Source: Paracentrotus lividus
Lineage: Eukaryota; Echinodermata; Echinoidea; Camarodonta; Echinidae
Assembly (NCBI GenBank): GCA_940671915.1
Contig: CALNVZ010003430.1
Coordinates: 21,637,650 to 21,701,649, forward strand
Direction of reading: 5' to 3'
Length of the DNA: 64,000 nucleotides
Of this stretch, positions 14,165-23,820 are shown piece after piece. The notes beneath the pieces were generated by a model that worked only from the letters and a program-made list of their open reading frames with translations, did no database searches and was not told where the DNA came from. Numbering within the stretch: position 1 is the first letter of the stretch; each line of letters begins with the position of its first letter. The translations under genes were made by a program, and so were the position numbers.

Positions 14165-14835
14165 GTAAACAGAGTAGATTCTAACGTTAGACCTAATTTA
14201 GTTATTTCTAACTTACTACGTTGTCGTTAGAATTTTAGATCTAACGGTAACGCTATGAACTATGACTATGTATGATAGAGTAAGAAGTTAGATCTAACGT
14301 TAACGTTAAGTTTAACTTGAAGTTGATGATGATCTCTGAGACTCTGTCGAATTTTACTTTGTTAGAGAAGTTGTTCTGCTTTAAAATTTAGGTTCTGCTT
14401 TTCAACTAAACCCCCGAGAAGAGACGCCAACTAGGCACCCTAACTAAGTCTAAGCCTAAGGCCTAACTTTTTTTTCTTTTAAAGACTTGACTTGTTTTTC
14501 CGGGAAAGAGGTGATGATCGATGCCCCGACTCCTAAGGAAATTGATGCCCCCAGTCATCAGAAACAAATAGATCTAACGTTAGATCTAACTGTTAGATCT
14601 AAGTAACGTTAAAAGATCTAAATCCATTGACACTGACATTTTAAACTTTTAACAGACATGTTGTTAGGCCTAGCTAGGGTCTATGTCAGGTTAGTTGTCG
14701 CCCGGCGTAGCCGGCTGCGTAACATTACTTAGGCCTAACGTCTATACCGGGAATGTCGATCAGTACCGTCACTGACTTTACTCTGTTTTTACTAGAAATC
14801 TAGGTCTAACGATAACGTAAGATCTAAGCGTTCGA
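14165..14835. repeat. cluster of AGATCTAACGTTA palindromic words
   Basis: About eight occurrences of variants of TTAGATCTAACGTTA are scattered over 670 bp (about 14173, 14233, 14289, 14568-14620, 14800-14830). The word joins two palindromes, AGATCT and AACGTT, and several units abut in both orientations. Spacing is irregular, so this is not a plain tandem satellite. Function unknown; either a degenerate satellite or a cluster of binding-site-like words. Confidence 0.6.
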
Positions 14836-15542
14836 CAAAAACCTTCACGTATCTATTTCTCGGTAAAAAGAAAAAAAAATAGAATCTGACCTTCATATTC
14901 CTGCAGTTTTAACGTTACTTCTTATCCCAACTCTTCAACAGCCAGCATAGCAGACGATAGAGTGTAACTTGCAGTTTCACTGCGAAATATTTCCTTTGAA
15001 AGTTGTCAACCTCGCCAATAACTTTATTTTCGTTATATACAAAATAAAGAATGTTTCTATATTTTAGATATTTTTTACCTAAAAAATATTTTAAAGTATT
15101 AACAAAATAAAAAATTTATATTTTGAGTTCAATATATATTTTTTGATACATAAATGAATAAAAAAAAATCTGTATTTCTTGTCCTTTGTCAAATCTACAA
15201 ACATCGAAAACGACCGCTCTATTTTTTTCTTGGTCACAAAAATAGAGCGGAGTTGGCCTTCCTTAGAGCAACACGCGAAGCTGTTGACGCCCTCTACGTT
15301 CGTTGGCGAGCACATAGTGGGCTCACTTCCATGAAACGCTGCCCGAATTCGTTTATATGGGTCATGTACTATTTAACACATTGGATGCTGAATGTAAACT
15401 GCCCCATGTGATTTGTGCACAGTTGGTGCCTTTTTGGCGCTGTATGGGCTGGTCGGTCAAGAAATGCATGATGAATGAGTACGACAGAAAATTAAGAGAA
15501 TTATGATACTATTTTTATGGTTCCCTATAATTTTGCAAACAA

Positions 15543-15596
15543 GAAACATTGATTTTTAATCAATTGATTGAAACATTGATTTTTAATCAATTGATT
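15543..15596 (+). repeat. 27 bp tandem duplication
   Basis: Two perfect adjacent copies of a 27 bp unit starting GAAACATTGATTTTTAATC and containing the palindrome TCAATTGA. Because the copies are identical, this is either a recent duplication or an assembly stutter. Confidence 0.85.
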
Positions 15597-15722
15597 TACA
15601 CATGTATCAAGACTGCATTACTGCAACTACAGTTTTGTTCTTCAATGTATTATGGAAGGGATATATGAAAGGTTCAGATGAATATAATTTAAATGATTAT
15701 AAGAATAATGACATTTCAGGCA

Positions 15723-16019
15723 TTATATCAAACTCAACAGCATTGTTATAGCAGCAGAAAGTCTTGTATGATAAGTACAGCTCATTGTACACGAGTGAAC
15801 TCTAAATATCTTGTCAGTACTTATATATGAATCATCCAAGTGAATATTGTTGAATTTAGGGTCGTTATTCAAATTGCTTGCATCAGAAAGATGTCCTTTG
15901 ATATGGCTTGTGCTTGATAGACTCATTGAAGACATGTCTGCAGCATCATGTGGCATGGGACCGTGTTGTATCAACTGCGATTTCAAACTTTTGGGGACAT
16001 AGTCCCCTTTTAGTAACAC
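15723..16019 (-). CDS. possible coding exon, uncharacterised
   Basis: A 98-codon open frame whose first ~70 residues have the Ser/Asp/His-rich composition of a low-complexity protein tail (MSSMSLSSTSHIKGHLSD and then an Asn/Asp-rich stretch). Its codon texture is better than the surrounding frames. A GTAAGT donor-like word lies just upstream of the ATG on the same strand, so the annotated Met is probably not a true start. No domain is recognised and no neighbouring exon could be joined to it. It may be chance. Confidence 0.18.
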   Translation of the reverse strand: MLLKGDYVPKSLKSQLIQHGPMPHDAADMSSMSLSSTSHIKGHLSDASNLNNDPKFNNIHLDDSYISTDKIFRVHSCTMSCTYHTRLSAAITMLLSLI

Positions 16020-17039
16020 TTACGTGTAGGCATTATCTTTAAAATTAGAATACTATAAGTTACAAAATACGCTTTAACAGAAAGAGCAACAAATTGTTAA
16101 TTTCTGGCGTTGTACATTGAACAGTTCTTGAATTAGAACAGAATGAAAGTAAGAGAAATGATAATGAAAATAGTTATTAAAACCGATTTGAGGTCACCGT
16201 AATTCATATAGACCTAAAAGAGATATTAGGCTTCTATTGGATAATTTTATTTTTTTTTAACGCACAAAGTTACGTTGTGTGATTGCATTGTGTTTTCTAT
16301 GAGTGTCCTGTTTAGAATGTCTGATCAAGATGATGTTTTTCACATTTTGCATTATAAGCATGAACATTCTTCTTTAGGTATGCATATACCCCCTCCATCC
16401 AACCTGCCAATGTTTTTGTCTGTGGAACTTGTATCTTTATAGTTAAAGGTTGTCTTTGTAAATGTGTCTGCATAATAACATGTGACTTCAATTTAAAAAC
16501 AAAATATGCTGTATAAATAAAAGTCCATTTAAATCACTTTTCTGAAGAAAAAGTGTACTTGAGAAAACCATATATATGTATATTCTTTTTGTGAACATCT
16601 AAGTTATCCAAAAATTAACGAAAATGCCTTGTAATGTGAAATGTCTTCTAACAATATTGGGGAATATTTTTTACTCTTGATGGCTATTTTTGAGTGTTTA
16701 TAAGCTGTTTTCATAAAGTGAATCGAGAGCTGTTATCTAAAGTAATAAAAGCTCAATTGTACTATACCCATGTAATCTAATACTATAATCTGATCCTCAT
16801 TTGCATATTGATAAGTTATTGTGGAATGTAAAATATGAAATGTTTAATTACCCAGATGAAAATGTTGTCCAGTATTGCAAGACATTGTGAATGATTTGTT
16901 ATTTCCTCCTATATAGCTGAAGGGAGAGAGAAAATTAGTGTCATCGCCACATTGTTGTCTTAGCAACCAAAATGCTATCTTCTCCATTCAAAAATGCATT
17001 CTGCTCCAAAGTTGTTCAGTCCATGTAGAAATGTTTAAT

Positions 17040-18244
17040 CATTAGAGTTACAAAAACATTGCTAGTCTAAAAATTAATGCACAGTTGGCATCACCTGTTT
17101 CCAATAGGCTTTATTTCTTTGAAATTATATTTCCTAATTACACTCACATACTACATACTGCAAGATTTTTGCGTGAGGAAGCCAGTTGGCTCAGTTGACT
17201 TATCGAATCATAGCTATATGTATTTGTGGTCGAACCCAGGAGGTGGGTTGCCAACTATTGACTGTAGGCTTTTTTCAGACTTGGTTATTTATGAACTACC
17301 AGTGAGGAAGCCAGTTGGCTCAGTTGACTTATCGAATCATAGCTATATGTATTTGTGGTCGAACCCAAGAGGTGGTGCAAATTTGTGTACAGGATTGAAA
17401 TTGTGAGTGTGGGCAGGCTCTCAGGCTGTACTGGGAAAAAACTTCTGCAGCTTGCTATGGTATGAATCACGTGGTAGGACCATAATACATGTTACTGCAC
17501 AAGTGCTCCATAACGCAAAGGTTTGCAATCAATTTGGGCAATGGTATATGGCTAATCATGATTGCTTGTGCTTTTTGTTTAAAGAACTGAATGGAAACCA
17601 ATTAGACTTGTTCTTTATGTTTCTAATTGATCTGTTTTAGACTTTAAAATTTCCAATTGATCGAAAACCTTTTCAATTGATTGCAAACCTTTGTGTTATG
17701 GAACTCACAAATTGCTTTTTTGTTATTATTTTATCACCACGATACTTATTTTATTTCAATGGATTACACTTGTTGTGTTGGAAACTCCTGAAAATATTTG
17801 TACAGATATCTTGTAGTTTATTATCACTCATTGTCTTGACCTGATTTGTGAAAATTGTTCCATACTTTTACTCCTGCAACAATTGCTCCTTGGTCAATTG
17901 CAAATATTATCAAATGACTAACTTAGCTCTGGAAACACAAAACCTTAATCTAGCCCTACACCTGAAAAGCCCCTATTGCCACCTCATCCCTACATGTTGT
18001 AGATGAAATAAGGCCCGGACTAATTGTCGGCGGAGCAAATTTTGTGTCATCAGAAGTATCTTGTGTGAAAAGCAATGTATATTTTCTTTAGTTCTGTTCC
18101 CTTTTGGTAAGGTCTACCTTCTCAAAATATGCTTCTTTGGTTTAAAGGTCTGCAGAATAATCCTATTTGGGGCAATTAAGTTCCAGTATCCCATTGGGAC
18201 ACACATCCTGTAAGGGATCACTGCTTCAACCTTTTGACCAAACA
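17040..18244 (+). repeat. segmental repeat, copy A (partial)
   Basis: From ACAAAAACATTGCTAGTCTA to CAACCTTTTGACCAAACAG this runs collinear with 23430-24950 (copy B) and 27940-29515 (copy C). Within it are two tRNA-like heads (about 17172 and 17302), a stretch with several CAATTGA words (17645-17690) and a block ending in ATCCTGTAAGGGATCACTGC. Relative to B, copy A lacks about 300 bp (the part around 24060-24340). No protein with recognisable character is encoded. Confidence 0.85.
17172..17385 (+). repeat. two tandem tRNA-like SINE heads
   Basis: Two units 130 bp apart, each with an A-box-like word TTGGCTCAGTTGAC near the 5' end and a B-box-like word GGTCGAACCC about 50 bp later. This is the split internal Pol III promoter arrangement of tRNA-derived SINEs. 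The units are not full tRNAs: I find no clean acceptor stem. Equivalent pairs occur in copies B and C, so the head duplication predates the segmental duplication. Confidence 0.6.
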
Positions 18245-18457
18245 GGGGGGTGTTTCACAAAGAATTAAGTATACTTAAAGTCACACTTAACTTCTATGCG
18301 CATCTTGTTTTATAACGCGCAATCTATTTGATAGACTTCTCAATTGCGCGCATTTCCTGGGCATGATCTGACCAATGAAGTGAAGTGTAATAGACTGCAC
18401 GGAACTAGGCCTTTAAGTGCAAGTTTTAAGTCTACTTAACTCTTTGTGAAACACCCC
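18245..18457. mobile_element. foldback MITE, GGGGTGTTTCACAAAG family
   Basis: About 213 bp with inverted termini: GGGGTGTTTCACAAAGAATT on the left and AACTCTTTGTGAAACACCCC on the right, continuing inward through TAAGTATACTTAAAGT-type palindromes. The interior carries TTATAACGCGCAAT and CAATTGCGCGC. It has no ORF. The empty site is visible at about 24945, where ACCAAACAG runs straight into GTATTTTTAAA, so this is a true insertion relative to copy B. Confidence 0.85.
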
Positions 18458-18548
18458 AGGGGGGGTGTTTCACAAAGAGTTAAGTAGACTTAAAGTCGCA
18501 CTTAACTTCTACGCGCATCTTCTTTTATAACGCGCAATTTAATTGATA
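18458..18548 (+). mobile_element. left half of a second GGGGTGTTTCAC MITE
   Basis: Immediately after the complete element another left terminus begins (GGGGGGTGTTTCACAAAGAG), runs through CTTAACTTCTACGCGC and breaks off near TTTAATTGATAG. What follows is an inverted piece of the segmental repeat. A broken MITE exactly at a rearrangement junction suggests that the MITE was involved in the rearrangement. Confidence 0.7.
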
Positions 18549-19166
18549 GTTTGCCTGGTATACCAATACGGCAGCTCGAAGACGAATTATTTGTATGAAC
18601 TATACTTATTCACTGTTGATTTTTCAAGTATTTTTCAAATTTCAAGGGGTTATATATGCAGAATCAAGAGCTTATTCAATTCTTTAAAACAGAGAATATA
18701 GTACTCTTGAACAAACCAGCTTCAAAAAACCTTCCATCCTATGACATTGAAATGTATAAAATTAGAATGACTTTTCATTCAAAATAAGACTTCAATAAAT
18801 TCTTAACCATACAATGTTTTAGACTCCAGTACTTAATACATTGCTTCATCGACATAGCTGCCAATAATGGATCACTATTTCTAAATAATTCCTTCAGACA
18901 TCTGTTTGTTTTTAGTTTTTTTGCAGCTTGGACAATTTGGAATAATATACATTTTTTTTCTCTCAAAATGAAGACAAAAAGGCACAATGTTGATTAATTA
19001 GTGAAAGCATGACAAAATTCAAAACACGAGTGTACTCGAGTGGAAGAAAAAGTCAAATAATACATACTTACTTTAAAGGTATTAGGATACACACAATACG
19101 GGTTTTTACAAACTTATACCATGAAGGTCCGTCAATATCATTAGGTTTACCTCCTTAAAAATACCT
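18549..19166 (-). repeat. inverted fragment of the segmental repeat
   Basis: The reverse complement of this stretch matches about 24955-25580 in copy B/C and, after the gap, 19953-20490. Examples: GAACTATACTTATTC here against the same word inverted near 20435, and GGTTTACCTCCTTAAAAATA at about 19144-19163 against GTATTTTTAAAGGAGGTAAA at about 24952. It therefore forms an inverted repeat with the sequence on the other side of the N gap. The frame 18775-18987 inside it is not a gene. Confidence 0.8.
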
Positions 19167-19292
19167 TGGGGGTGTTTCACAAAGAGTTAAGTAAGACTTT
19201 AAAATTCGCACTTAATCGGTTGTTTCATTGGTTAGTAATACGCTACCTCATTGGATAGACCGTGCTCAGGGGATGCGCACTATTGTTGAAAT
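19167..19292 (+). mobile_element. MITE left end running into the assembly gap
   Basis: A third GGGGTGTTTCACAAAGAGTT terminus, followed by AAGTAAGACTTTAAAATTCG and then unrelated or degraded sequence up to the N run. It borders the inverted fragment on its right just as the half-MITE at 18458 borders it on the left. Confidence 0.65.
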
Positions 19293-19952
19293 NNNNNNNN
19301 NNNNNNNNNNNNNNNNNNNNNNNNNNNNNNNNNNNNNNNNNNNNNNNNNNNNNNNNNNNNNNNNNNNNNNNNNNNNNNNNNNNNNNNNNNNNNNNNNNNN
19401 NNNNNNNNNNNNNNNNNNNNNNNNNNNNNNNNNNNNNNNNNNNNNNNNNNNNNNNNNNNNNNNNNNNNNNNNNNNNNNNNNNNNNNNNNNNNNNNNNNNN
19501 NNNNNNNNNNNNNNNNNNNNNNNNNNNNNNNNNNNNNNNNNNNNNNNNNNNNNNNNNNNNNNNNNNNNNNNNNNNNNNNNNNNNNNNNNNNNNNNNNNNN
19601 NNNNNNNNNNNNNNNNNNNNNNNNNNNNNNNNNNNNNNNNNNNNNNNNNNNNNNNNNNNNNNNNNNNNNNNNNNNNNNNNNNNNNNNNNNNNNNNNNNNN
19701 NNNNNNNNNNNNNNNNNNNNNNNNNNNNNNNNNNNNNNNNNNNNNNNNNNNNNNNNNNNNNNNNNNNNNNNNNNNNNNNNNNNNNNNNNNNNNNNNNNNN
19801 NNNNNNNNNNNNNNNNNNNNNNNNNNNNNNNNNNNNNNNNNNNNNNNNNNNNNNNNNNNNNNNNNNNNNNNNNNNNNNNNNNNNNNNNNNNNNNNNNNNN
19901 NNNNNNNNNNNNNNNNNNNNNNNNNNNNNNNNNNNNNNNNNNNNNNNNNNNN
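19293..19952. other. assembly gap (660 N)
   Basis: Unknown bases. The open frames that span it are artefacts of reading N as codons. The gap lies between the arms of an inverted repeat (18549-19166 and 19953-20490), a structure that commonly defeats assembly. Its true length is unknown. Confidence 0.99.
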
Positions 19953-22694
19953 ACCTTTAGAAGTACAGTATGTATATTTGACTTTTTCTCTCCACTTCGA
20001 TCATCACTCGTGTTTTGAGTTTGTCATGCTTTCACTATTATATATCAACATTGGTGCCTTTTGTTTCATTTGAGAAAAAAAAAATGTAATTATTCAATTG
20101 TCATGCTGGCAAAAAAACTAAACAAACAGATGTCTGAGGGAAATTATTTAGAAGATGTGATCCATTATTGCAGCTCAATGTCCGATGTAAGCTAAGTATT
20201 AGTATCTGAAGTCTAAACCATTTGTTTATGGTTAAGAATATTATTGAAGTCTTATTTGAATGAAAAAGTTCATTCTAATTTATACATTTTCATGTCACCT
20301 AATGGAAGGTATTTTTGTGAAGCTTGTTTGTTCAAAGTACAATATTCTCTGTTTAAAGAATTTGAATAAGTTCTGATCTGTCATATATAACCCACTTGAA
20401 ATTTATAAAATACTTGAAAAATAATCAGTTGATAAGTATAGTTCATACAAATATTGTCTTCGTTAGCTGCCGTAGTATAACCAGGCAAATTAATCAAAAA
20501 TGAATCACCATACTATTGCTCTAATTATTTGGTAACTAAGTAATCACCATGACCAAGTTTTATGGATAACACCTAAAGCCATAACGTGCTCTAGGTGTCT
20601 TTGTACAAGCATATTCTTTCTACAGCTTGCTGAAGTGAATTATCAGAAACGAAAATGAAGCAAAGGGCGGGTTATATATTTCTAATATCTAGCAATTACC
20701 TTTGTTATTTTATTTGAGGGGGGGGGACATGCAGTGCCTTTGTTCTTTCAAATTGATTTTCTTGCCACAAACATCCAACAATCTGATGACTACTCTTAAA
20801 AGGTCAGTATGAAAGATATTGGTCATTAAAGAATGCTGTAAGAATGATTGACATAAAGATTTATTAGTGAATACGCTAATATTATCACAACTTCTGGTTC
20901 AGGCATCTCAACTTTTGATCTTTATGGTGTTTGTATTAGTAGTCATTACTGTATTAAATTACATATGTCAAAATGCGCAGACTCTATTATGATAGTTAAA
21001 CACATTTTAATTCGGCCTTGGCGTCTAGAATAACTTTCTTAGTACACTGTATCTTCATCGTGGAAATAGAACAGTAGAGCGGGGGCATTTATGAAGGACT
21101 TGTCGGACGTTTTATTCCGACAAATTGCTCTCAGCCAATCAGATTCAAGCATTTCAGAGAGCTTATAAACAGTTTGTGTTAAAAGTCTGACAAGTTCTTT
21201 CATGAAATGCTCCCCTGGGCTCACAGAAATTCTGTGGTAGGCTTTACAGTAGGCGGTATACGTAGTTCATAATGGTTCTGGCTTGCCAGGGTCTGTGCCT
21301 GTAAACTACAGGTGACCCAACTAAATCTGCAAGCCTAGTTATGTTGAAATCTTGATCATCAAAGTTATTCACAAAAAAGCAGTGATTATATTGATTTTTG
21401 CAAAATTTATGTTAATATGAAATAGGTCAAGGATAGGTCAATTATACCAAATTATAGGTTTACAGAATATAAAATAGGTATAAAGAAAATAAAATTAAAC
21501 GGATTATTGTTAACCTGCATTTCGTCCAATGTCGTAAAGATTGAAGCAATGCAAAAAATAATTGATGTTCATGATCCGCTGGACAATGTCGAATTGGACT
21601 TGACGAATATTGTTTGTTTTTTGTTTTGTTTTGTTTTTCTTTAAAGATAGATGAGTTTGAGAGTTTTTAGATTATTTCTTCTGCTACTATAAAATACTGA
21701 TCAAGTTCTGCTTCTCTTTGGGTCATATTCTGGAGCTGGTGAATAATTAAAACCAATACGAACTACAGCCTTGTATAGGCACCACCTCAAGTCCTTAACT
21801 ACTCATATTCTGCTTCTGATTCCTATCCCATAATGCAACATCCTGGCAGTGTAGTCTTATAAATCAAGCCCTTTAAAATGATAAAACATCTCCCACTACT
21901 CAATAAAGTCAAACTGTTAATGCAAAACAAATATCTTTTCCCCTAAAAACAGTTTAGTTTCTCAATAACAAAAATTTAAATTATAGGTAATTATACACTG
22001 TATTATTAAAATGATTAATAGCTATCTCAAAGGGTTATATTAAGACTAGCTATTTATAACACAGAGTCCATGAGAGTTTGCTCAGTTCAGGTCTCGCTTT
22101 AAATACCCCTTACATTAAGGAATAAGGAGATAAAGAAAGTTAAAAAAAAGGAGAAATGGTCCCGAAACATCAAAGGCGCCTGGGTGAGCGACATGGGTGA
22201 TTTCAGCGGAGTGGCGTGATGGTGGGAACGTTACAATCGCGGCGGTGGAGAGCTCCCACGCAAATACAAACACGGTGTGCGTCCGTTTGGTGGTATTGTT
22301 TTTTGCAGTTGAGCGCAGATGAAGCTGCTCGTGCCACCGCTATGTTGGGCTGATTCACTCGGACTGGGGTGGTTTTCTGGTGGTTGAGTGTTGGGTGTTG
22401 GTCCGATGGTGCAGAACATCATGCTACAAATTGCTGTGTGCGGGAAGGACCTTGGGCAGCATATCCACTAGTTTTTAAGAAAGAGTAGAAGAAGGAGAAG
22501 AGATGAAGATTGAAGGAGGAGAAATAGTGAGAAAAAGAAGAAGGAAAGGAGGCAGAAGGAGAATACGGATTAAAGTAATTTTATTAATATTATTAGTATA
22601 ATTGAAATGTAGATGCAATGATACGCGAAAGACAGCTTATCTCGATCTCGATGTTCTCTGCGTTCATACTATAAAAAAATAATAAAAAAATGCT

Positions 22695-22905
22695 TAAAAG
22701 GCGTCACCAGGGTAGCCGAGTGGTTTCTTACATGGAATCAACTCCCACGAGAATAAACCTAAATCACCCACATGGCGAATAATAATAGCCTTAGAAGAAG
22801 CCAAGAACCACATCGCAAGCTAGCGACCCCGCTGGAACGACGACACAAAATCAATATATCTTCGCTTTTCGTCTGCTCTATGTGTCAAGATCCATTTATG
22901 TCGCA
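22695..22905 (+). mobile_element. tRNA-derived SINE, copy B
   Basis: Begins near GGCGTCACCAGGGTAGCC, followed by the A-box-like GTAGCCGAGTGGT and a degraded B-box region around ACATGGAATCAACTCCC. It ends in ATGTCGCAATAACTGATGCC. Four related copies lie in the window (this one, about 27181, 29916 and 31728), and one of them (31728) lies outside the segmental array. That shows the module is dispersed, not merely part of the array. Confidence 0.65.
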
Positions 22906-22913
22906 ATAACTGA

Positions 22914-23064
22914 TGCCTCCTTGTCGAGGCCTCTGTTGGCTGTTCGTCGTTTGCCGAATGATGCCGAGCGAAGCGGAGCGATTATCGGGTTAACTTCGCT
23001 CGCTTCGCGCTGGCCACTCACTGCAATCGATTACGCGATTCAGCAACAGGCCCGACAAGAGGCT
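22914..23064. repeat. GC-rich long hairpin, copy B
   Basis: A ~150 bp inverted repeat: GCCTCCTTGTCGAGGCC... on the left pairs with ...GGCCCGACAAGAGGC on the right, with further pairing through CGTCGTTTGCCGAATGATGC / its complement and GAGCGAAGCGGAGCG in the loop-proximal part. It stands out from AT-rich flanks. It lies between the SINE and a (CT)n tract in three copies (B, C, D). It may be a MITE or the 3' part of the SINE-containing unit. Confidence 0.7.
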
Positions 23065-23084
23065 ATAAAACCGTCGCGCCACCG

Positions 23085-23086
23085 TC

Positions 23087-23117
<31 letters not shown>

Positions 23118-23123
23118 CTCTCT

Positions 23124-23158
<35 letters not shown>

Positions 23159-23175
23159 TTTTCTCCCCTCTTTTT
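23085..23175 (+). repeat. (CT)n microsatellite
   Basis: A long run of TC dinucleotides with occasional breaks, then T-rich sequence. Present at the equivalent place in copies C (27590-27690) and D (30285-30360). Open frames reading Ser-Leu or Arg-Glu repeats over it are translation of the microsatellite, not protein. Confidence 0.95.
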
Positions 23176-23605
23176 TTTTTCCTTTAATAATTCTTATATG
23201 AATATACTGATCCCTATTCTGGCCCGTTTGGGGTCTGTTATGACGGGGAATGATTAAAGGAGATAGTCTTGGACAAAAATAAGTTTCTTTTATCAAAACA
23301 GAAAACTATTGTTAAAACAGATTGACAAAAGGTTCGGAGAAAATGGCCTATAAGAAAGTTATGAATTTCTTTACGATGCATACAAATCTGTTTACTCTAC
23401 CAAATTGGCAACACATTCACATTAGAGTGACAAAAACATTGCTAGTCTACATACAAATTAATGCACAGTTGGCATCACCTGTTTCCAATAGGCTTTATTT
23501 CTTTGAAATTATATTTCCTAATTACACTCACATACTACATACTGCAAGATTTTTGCCAACTATTGGCTGTAGGCTTTTTCAGACTAGTTTTTTATGAACT
23601 ACCAA

Positions 23606-23820
23606 TGAGGAAGCCAGTTGGCTCAGTTGACTTATCGAATCATAGCTATATGTATTTGTGGTCGAACCCAGGAGGTGGGTTGCCAACTATTGACTGTAGG
23701 CTTTTTTCAGACTTGGTTATTTATGAACTACCAGTGAGGAAGCCAGTTGGCTCAGTTGACTTATCGAATCATACATGTAGCTACATGTATTTGTGGTCGA
23801 ACCCGGCAGGTGATGCAAAT
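23606..23820 (+). repeat. two tandem tRNA-like heads, copy B
   Basis: Same structure as at 17172-17385: TTGGCTCAGTTGAC and GTCGAACCC boxes in two units about 129 bp apart. The second unit carries a short expansion (ATACATGTAGCTACATGTAT). Confidence 0.6.

Larger units (their letters stand above)
14836..17040. other. mostly unique non-coding sequence
   Basis: Apart from the 27 bp duplication and the weak exon candidate at 15723-16019, no repeat, RNA gene or coding region is visible. The sequence from about 15.4 kb onward looks clean, with normal homopolymers, unlike the first 14 kb, so the quality change lies somewhere around 14-15.4 kb. Confidence 0.4.

Noticed and set aside
17077..17406. 109-residue frame with a repeated RKPVGSVDLSNHSYMYLWSN block
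   Set aside because: The repeat in the protein is just the tandem tRNA-like heads read in frame; the frame breaks in other copies.
19228..20073. 281-residue open frame
   Set aside because: Most of it is the N gap read as unknown residues; the flanks are repeat sequence.
22882..23187. Ser-Leu repeat protein and its Arg-Glu antisense
   Set aside because: Translation of a (CT)n microsatellite and the GC-rich hairpin; the same in copies C and D.
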